This document shows positions 57,190 through 64,000 of a stretch of DNA of 64,000 nt, piece by piece. Origin of the DNA: Tribonema minus. Taxonomy: Eukaryota > Sar > Xanthophyceae > Tribonematales > Tribonemataceae. The position numbers and the translations under genes are program-made. A model generated the notes under the pieces. It did no database searches. It had not been told where the DNA came from and worked only from the letters and a program-made list of their open reading frames with translations. The DNA lies in assembly GCA_017506865.1 (NCBI GenBank), contig JAFCMP010000083.1, positions 186,001 through 250,000 on the forward strand, read 5' to 3'. The first letter of the stretch is position 1, and each line of letters begins with the position of its first letter.

Positions 57190-58575
57190 CACAATCGCCA
57201 CCTACTTGGGGCCTGGTTGATGCGGCTCCCTCCGGCACAAGGGTTCAACAAGTTGTGGTGCATATGCTTTTGTAAGGCATATGCATATTCGCTTGCATGA
57301 GGCAATCGGCAAGGCATTTGCTCATGTCAGGCGATCAGCGTGCTGCCGCACTCATCTGCGCCTCATACTAGCTGTTGTTTGCTAACTTCATACCAGCTGA
57401 GGTGCATCTGTGCCTGCCCGCATCTTGCTGAATGCCGCACGCGGTGCTGGTCAGACTTTAATGGCTTTGACAGACAGCGTGTACTGTCTCTACAGGCCAT
57501 GTGCATTTGGCATCGTGTAGGGGCAGGGTCGCAGTCCGTCGTGCGTGCGTGCGCGTGAGTAGTTGGCGCACTGCCATTAAAGTCCAGTTCAAGTTGGCTC
57601 CGCATCCATCAGACACCCAATTGGTGTCATAAGGCCCATATTGAAGTGCAGTGAACCCAGCAACAAAAACGGTGGGCAGTGTTTTGACATGTCGCCGGAT
57701 GTCCATGCAGCTCTCCCGCTCTCATGTAGAAGGTCCTCTTCAAGCGTCATCGGCAAGTTGAGTGCGATCATGGGGCCTTTTACAAAGTATAACATTGGTG
57801 CGCAAGCGCCATCCAACATTGTATGACGAAGCTGACAGGTACATGATGTTGCTGCAATCACAATCAGAACACCAAGCAGCCCAGCGGTGCTTCACAGGTA
57901 CTGTGCAAACTGGATAATGAAGGTGAACATGAAGGTGCGTTTCCCGCTTTGCACAACGGATCTGTGTTGCATGTGCGTTTCCGGCCAGCTTAGAGCTTTA
58001 GCCGCTTTGCAAAACGAGATGACCCAGATAACATTTGCTGGCATGTGCGTCAACGCAGTCACCTGCTTGAGTGCGCAAGGCATCACCATCACGCAACATG
58101 TACTTCAATGACAAACCTCAAGTTCAAGTCATCAAGAAGGGGCTTGGTTGAGCAAGCACCAGCATCCGATCGGACATACAGCAGCTGAACAGCAAGCAAG
58201 ACACAGAGGGCCCTCCAGTTGAGCAGCTGGTGGCAGTCTCACCAGCAAGGCGGGTGGGTTCACACCTTGATTCATACGGAATACCAAAAACCAGAAAACA
58301 CAGTACAGCTTGCAAGCCGGAGATGTGAGGTAGCACTTGCGCTGTCGCCGCATCTAGTGCATCGGCAGCACGTCACGTACACCGACGGCCGCCAGCTTGA
58401 GCAGTTTTCCAACGGGCAAAACCACAGGGCCTCGCTCGCCGCACAGCGGGATAACTCGATGATCATGAAGCCCTTCCTGGCAAAAAGTTTGCACCAGACT
58501 GCATCGTGAGCAGCACCCTTTCCCTAAGCACCACAGAAGGAAGAAAAACCAAAACAGCGGGGACAGGACGTGCAG

Positions 58576-58606
<31 letters not shown>

Positions 58607-59186
58607 CCCCCACGTCCATGCCTCCAAACATCACTCTCACAACCACTGGCGGGGGATGTAACCTGTCCGCTTGTTGACTCTGTAAAAACAGCAAAGGTGC
58701 ACTTGGTGCCAATGCCAGCACGCAGTGGCTTGCATCTTGCTGCCAATCCCCTTGCCAATATTGGACATCGCCCATCCGCCCCAACCCCAATCCGCCACCA
58801 CCCCTCCACTATATGGACCCCATGATGATCACTTCCTCTTTCGCCTCTGTCAGTCTTGGGGATAAGCCTCGGTCGTTGAAATGGCGGGTGCCACCTCCTG
58901 CATATTGTGCAACTTTAGTCTGTAATATCTGTCATAGGGACGTGCCGTGGTGGACCAGACCGGAATTTCACAGGCTCTGGCGTCACAAGTCCCCAACGGC
59001 CGAACCCCATCTACTGTATGACTGCCAGACAATTAACGGGCACTTGCAGCCTGGTTTGAGCGTTTGCGCGGCTCGCTGGCGCAAACACCACAACTGCAGC
59101 CCCCCCCCCTTCCCCCCCCCCCCCACCGGACCCCAGACGCCATGGTCACGTCAGCGGCGCAGGCAACTACGACACGGCTCGGCAGC
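57190..59186. other. Convergent intergenic region
   Basis: Between the FtsJ stop and the hydrolase stop. It holds C tracts at 58577-58602 and 59101-59124. Open frames at 57589-57861 (minus) and 58219-58509 (plus) have protein-like composition but no recognisable domain or splice partners. Confidence 0.5.
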
Positions 59187-62100
59187 TCACCGCGCGCAGT
59201 GGTCACGCAGGAACCCCGCAGCAAACGTCACGCACTCCCGCGCCTCCGGCGCGCCCGACGTGAAGAAGCCGTGCACCGTGCGCTCGTAGCGCCGCAGCGC
59301 GACGCCGCGCGCGCCCGTCGCCGCCGCCGCCGCCGCAAAGTCCTCGATCTCGTCCGCCAGGATCTCCGCCGCGGCGTACGGCAGCAGCGTCGGCGGCAGC
59401 GCGCGCAGGCGCCACGCCGGCGCCTCGAGCGGCGACGCGCGCCAGTCGCGGCCCGTAACCGCCACCCTCTCGGGGTCGGGGCGCGGCCCCGCGAGGTAGA
59501 CGCTCCACATGGCGACCATGACGCGGCGCAGGAGGAGGTAGCGGTGCGCGTAGCGCGCGTGCGAGCCGGCGTTGCGCGCGGCGTACGCGTGGGAGAGCGG
59601 CGGGCTGACGAGCACCGCCGCGCACAGGGGGCTGCGCCACGCGCTGCGGCGGCGGCACGCATCGGTTCGGCGCGGCAGCAGTTGTTCAAGGTCAGATGGG
59701 TGTGATAACAGTAGCTCCTGCTGTTCGACAAGGTGGTACACCAGCAAAGTGGCACACCGGCAGCAGCAAGCGACATCTTCCGAAGTAGCAGTTAGCGAGA
59801 TATGGTGTGTAACAGTGGAATACAGTGGACCCCGCTTCCACAGGCAGCCTTGGGCCTGCTGCTGTCAATGCAGCGGCCATAATGTAGAGCCCCTTGCAGT
59901 AGCACATGACAGCAACATCGCGGTCCAGTGCAGAGCAAACTGCGGCCTATGACCATAAAGTGTTGCCCACTGCACCCCTATCATTGCTCCACCACACTGT
60001 AAACGAGTAGCAGCGTACTGCACGGCGTCCACGCCCTCTCAGTGCTACATTACTGCGTGTACAAGCTTCCGAGCACTACGTTTGTACATGTGCACGAGGA
60101 GGGACTGCGCGTGGCATACCGCGTGTACAAGCCTCCGACCACAACGCTTGTACATTTGCACGACAAAAGCCTACGTAGCACACATACAAGGCGTTTTCCT
60201 CCATCGACCAGTCGCCATACATACCCCGCCTCGACCAGCAGGCGCGGCCCCGCGAGCGACAGCGCGACGGCGGCCCCCAGATTCCCCCCTGCGGAGTCCC
60301 CCGCGACCGCCACGCGCCGCGGATCGCCGCCGACGCTGGCGGCGTGCTTCAGCGCCCACCGCACCACCGCGACACCGTCGTCCACGGGTGTCGGGAACGG
60401 GTGGCGCGGCGCCATGCGGTAGTCGACGCTGAGCACGAGGCCATTGGTCTGGACGGCGAGCGCGCGCGCGACGGCGTCGACGGAGGCCGCGGAGCCGAGC
60501 ACCCAGCCGCCGCCTGCGCGCGGGGGCGGGGGGGGGGGAGCGCAATGTGCGGCGGCGACGACAATGCTGTGCGATGGGTTCTTGTTGTGCTCGTGCGTAT
60601 GCTGATGTATACGGAGGGCGAGCGGCGCCGCGACGGAGATGCGGCCGGGTGCACGCGGCTGGCGCGGACGCGGTTGCGGCGATGACAGTACTCAGCTCAC
60701 CGCCATGCTGATGTTGTTGTTTGAGGGCAGCATGTGAGCCTACGTGAGAAGTGATGGCATCGCCAACGATGAGGACGCCGACACAGCGAGCGCGGCGCAG
60801 CGTTGCGCAGGGACGCGCGCGGGTCGGATGACGCACCCGCTGCGCTGCACGCCTGGCAGCTTGCAACAGTGCTCCAGCATTCTTCTCTTCCCTCGTCACC
60901 TGGACGAGTACGGTCCCATATGAATGCAGGTGGTGCGGCGCCATGCGGTATGGCGCCCCCCATTCGACAGACACGAGCATGAGCGCAGCACATACACGCT
61001 GCGTGCGGCACGCAACAGAGGTCAAGTCCGGAGGCGCGGTTGCCTTGGCCGTGCATATAGCGCCCGCCGCACCGACACAGCGTGGGTGCAGATGATGCAC
61101 ACAATAACAGCTCGAGGTGTACTACTTGGTGCCGACGTTGCCCCCCCCCCCCCCCTCCCCAGCACAGTGCGCCACCCACCGTGCAGGTACACGGTCACCA
61201 TGAGCTGCTCGTTCAGCGCGCGCGCCGTGCTGTTAGGGTGGTACAGGACGGCGGGGATGTCGTAGCCGTCGCCGCTGGGCACCGTCATGTGCGTCACCGC
61301 GTCCACGTGGACCGCCGCGCCCCTGGGGGTGAGCGCTGCCACGCGCTGCTGGACGGCGACGATGGCGTCTGCGTCCAGCGAGTCCTGCGCGCGGGGGGCG
61401 GGGGGGGGGGGGCGCAGCAGTGCTCAGTGGTAGGCACAGCTCCGCTCAGCAAGAAAGACGATGGTCGGCAGCGGGTCGTTCGGCGACGGGTGCAGCGGTT
61501 CGGTGCATTAAGCATGGCAGCTAGCACGGCGCTGCGCTGCTCAGCGGTCTGTGCGGGCAGTCCTCAGCAGCAAGCGCTGAAGCTCCAATGGAGCTGTGAA
61601 TTTGTGGCCCACGGATTACCGCATTGAAGTACTTGGGAGTTGATGAGTGCGATGCATTGCCAGCAACAACAACTCAACACAAGAGCTTGAAGAGGGCGTG
61701 ATGGGGATGGAATGGCTCGCGCATGTGCTCATGCAAAGTGTCCATGGCGATCGCGAAACTGCACATGCTACTCGGTTCCCAGAAACTTCACCAGCCTGAG
61801 TCCTTTTTGTGGAATCAATGCAGGAGCAGATGACCAATGCGCGCAATCACAGCAGTGAGGCCGCTGTCAGTGCTAGACAAGGACCAAGCTTGAGCACCTT
61901 TGTTGCATCTGCTGCATGAGATGCAATGCCACCTTTGTGATCAGGAATGCCTTGATTTACACGCGCTGGTGCATGATGTAAGAATTTTGAGCTGCTGTGC
62001 AAATGCGCTACTCGGCGTCAATGCATGATGCGCCTTAAGAGTGTGTGCTGCACTGGCCCGTTATGCGTATGTGCACTGGCAGTTCAGTGCCCGTCGGCAT

Positions 62101-62695
62101 ACGTTTTCCTTGCAATGAGAGGGTGCGCTCATGGCCGCAGTGGGACTAAAGTGGCGGGCAGCAACGCTCAACGTACGCCTGGTCCATCGTCTGTTGTGAC
62201 TGCCAACTGCGCGCCATGCAATATTTCTAGGAATTTGACAGCTGGATGCTAGGAAGGCTCGTAGCAGCAACACATTTGCACTCAGTCTACGGTGCATGAA
62301 GGCCAGCCCAGAGAACTCCACGATGATTTGTACCTACATCATATCAGTAGAAAAGCCTGAAGTTGTTGCTCAGGCAACTACAGGGGGCAGCTGATGGGCA
62401 GGTACTCAATCAGCGCAGCTGTTGAACTTCCAGAGCTTATCGAAGACACCGAAAACTGAAATCCAAGCAGTCTCACCAGCTTGGTGACCCCTGTCGCCCA
62501 CCAGAGGAAGCTCACTATCTCAGCTGGGATCCATGCTCCCACCGCGAGGTCTGATGGCTTCCTGATATTCACTAGCAGTGTGAGCAACAGGATGACTGCC
62601 GCCGATATCTTAAAGCCCAGCGGCATCGCCATGGTCGAGCTTCTCCAGCTCAAGGCTGCGACAGCGCCTGCTTCAGCAGTGACCGACAAGGACAC
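59187..62695 (-). CDS. Alpha/beta hydrolase, HSL-like (alpha/beta hydrolase-3 type), 4 exons, 389 aa
   Basis: Exons 5' to 3': 62695-62477, 61384-61180, 60513-60225, 59643-59187 (TGA). The first exon encodes two hydrophobic segments (ISAAVILLLTLLVNI and IPAEIVSFLWWATGV), suggesting membrane anchoring. Its link to the rest rests on phase and position only; another exon between is possible. The core is clear: oxyanion-hole HGGGW split by an intron after the first Gly base, DYRMAPRHPFP, nucleophile Ser215 in GDSAGGN, and His in RTVHGFF. The acid position aligns with Glu in AAAEILADE rather than the usual Asp. The family hydrolyses carboxylic esters or lipids; the substrate is unknown. The final exon is 457 nt, exactly as in the downstream paralogue at 63512-63968. 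The terminal TGA overlaps a donor-like GTGAGC. Confidence 0.85.
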
Positions 62696-63511
62696 TCGGC
62701 CTGCTTCACTTTACACGAACCTTTTGGCACTTCAACAAGTAGTTGAACCTACGGGGTTGAACTTTCCATGGATCTTGAACTTTTGTTCTGGAGAGCGCGG
62801 GGAGCGCTGCCGCTAGGTGTGTCGCAGAATTGGCTTTATTACGAATCTGCAATCATGTCCTCGACGACGAATGCTTGCCGATGCGCATCAAAACATTCCA
62901 TTGACAGTGACTCAGATCAGTACAAGTGGCTGCTGCGTTGACGCAAGCTTTTCGATTGCATAGGCAACCCGGCCTCCCTTGGGCCTTTATAAATACAAGT
63001 CCATACGTACAAGTAGGATACAACTTCAACACCCAAATGGGGGCTTTTGCGTCCAGCACTTCAAAGGCATGCAAAGAGAGGTGAGTTATAACAATTACAG
63101 TGTACAAGTATGTGCTATTTACACCCAGCACATATGCTGTGATTACAGATGATATGCTCATGAGCGTATCTGCTCTGAGCTACAGAGAGTGCTATAGCCG
63201 AGTGACAGGCGCACAAATCACAAGTAATTTAAAGGAAGGCGCGTGACCAGCCCGCAGCACATCCAATACGGACACTATGCCAATCATTATATGGTAGCAT
63301 AAGGTGCAGCAGTGATCCTAGCGCCGGTTAAAAACCCTCTCGGCCCTGCAAAACCAGCACACCTGCAGCCAAACCCCCAGGTTGCCAACACATCAAACGA
63401 CGCAAAACCGCGCATCGCGTCAGCGCGCGCTGCTGCATCACAAACACTTCAACTTCACCCTACGCCGCTCGCCTGTGCGAGCCACAAGCGTTGCTCGAGG
63501 GGCAGTACTAC
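62696..63511. other. Spacer between the tandem hydrolase genes
   Basis: AT-richer than its surroundings, with no exon recognised. It should contain the 3' UTR of the distal hydrolase and the promoter of the proximal one. Confidence 0.5.
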
Positions 63512-63968
63512 CTAGGCGCACCGTTCGCGCAAAAACTCCGCGGCGTGCGACAGCGACTCCGCGCCGTACGGCAGCTGGTCGTGGCCGAAGAACGCGTGCA
63601 CCGTGCCCTCGTACACGCGGAGCGTCACCTCCGGCGCCGCCGCCGTGCGCGCCGCCGCCGCGAAGCGCTCGATCTCGTCGACGAGGACCTCCGCGGACGC
63701 GAGCGGGATCAGCGTCGGCGGCAGCGCGCGCAGGCGCCACGCCGGCGCCTCGAGCGGCGACGCGCGCCAGTCGCGGCCCGTGACCGCCACCCTCTCGGGG
63801 TCCGGCTTCAGCCCGCCGAGGTACAGGTTCCAGTAGGCGTTCATGAGGTGGCGCGAGAGCAGGTAGCCGCGGGCGAAGCGCGCGTACGAGCCCGTCGGCT
63901 CTGCGCACGCCTGGTGCGAGAGGACGGGGCTGGCGAGCACTGCCGCGCAGAGAGGGGACGCCGTTGCG
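63512..63968 (-). CDS. Second alpha/beta hydrolase paralogue, last exon only (continues past window)
   Basis: A single exon with acceptor CTGCAG at its high end and a TAG stop at 63512-63514. It is 457 nt, the same length and phase as the last exon of the hydrolase at 59187. Shared blocks include SPLCAAVL, PDPERVAVTGRDWRASP and APAWRLRALPPT, with GTVHAFF carrying the catalytic His. The acid position again reads Glu (ASAEVLVDE). The nucleophile and oxyanion exons must lie beyond 64000. The two genes form a head-to-tail tandem pair, separated by about 0.8 kb from this stop to the start of the other gene. Confidence 0.85.
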
Positions 63969-64000
63969 CTGCAGGTATGCGGGGGGCATGGGGGGTTCAA

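Noticed and set aside
57589-57861. Minus-strand 90-aa frame downstream of FtsJ
   Set aside because: No recognisable motif; could be a 3' UTR or chance frame.
58219-58509. Plus-strand 96-aa frame between FtsJ and hydrolase
   Set aside because: Protein-like in places, but the minus strand is also open and no partner exon or family was recognised.

Overview
The window is intron-rich, GC-rich nuclear DNA from a single-celled eukaryote. Coding pieces are short exons with consistent GT-AG (occasionally GC-AG) boundaries and matching phases. Long homopolymer C tracts stand in for polypyrimidine tracts, and CCCTAA/TTAGGG repeats are scattered through introns. One transporter begins with a signal peptide followed by an 'AQA-F' junction typical of plastid proteins in algae with a secondary red plastid. 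Together with the calcium-dependent protein kinases (CDPKs), this suggests a haptophyte or similar alga. That assignment is inference; no species was identified.

Layout. (1) Positions 796-8362, plus strand: 3' part of an EF-hand protein I cannot name; its 5' exons lie before the window. (2) 10635-24398, minus: CDPK-A, 16 exons, 836 aa. (3) 27182-42335, minus: CDPK-B, 16 exons, 768 aa. CDPK-A and CDPK-B are tandem paralogues; eleven internal exons (2-10, 12, 13) have identical lengths and phases, while introns look unrelated. (4) 44784-53912, minus: a 12-helix MFS transporter, 8 exons, 576 aa, probably plastid-targeted. (5) About 54674-57189, plus: an RlmE/MRM2-type FtsJ rRNA 2'-O-methyltransferase, diverging from the MFS gene. 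(6) 59187-62695, minus: an alpha/beta hydrolase of the HSL-like (alpha/beta hydrolase-3) type. (7) 63512-63968, minus: the last exon of a second, tandem hydrolase cut by the window edge. Exon sums of every complete model are divisible by three, which supports the splice sites.

The genes do not form an obvious pathway. CDPKs read Ca2+ and phosphorylate targets, probably at membranes through lipid anchors. The first gene is also a Ca2+-binding candidate. The MFS, methyltransferase and hydrolases are separate housekeeping or metabolic functions.

The most unusual property is in the introns. Many contain several tandem, decaying partial copies of the adjacent exon edge, each with the splice signal. 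Copies of an exon's end plus its donor lie downstream of the true donor, and copies of an acceptor plus exon start lie upstream of the true acceptor. I found this in most genes of the window, at about twenty boundaries. It looks like a genome-wide mode of intron growth by duplication of splice boundaries, leaving arrays of decoy splice sites. Telomere-like repeats and a CTTCAAGTACTTGAAG-type palindrome sit inside several of these units.
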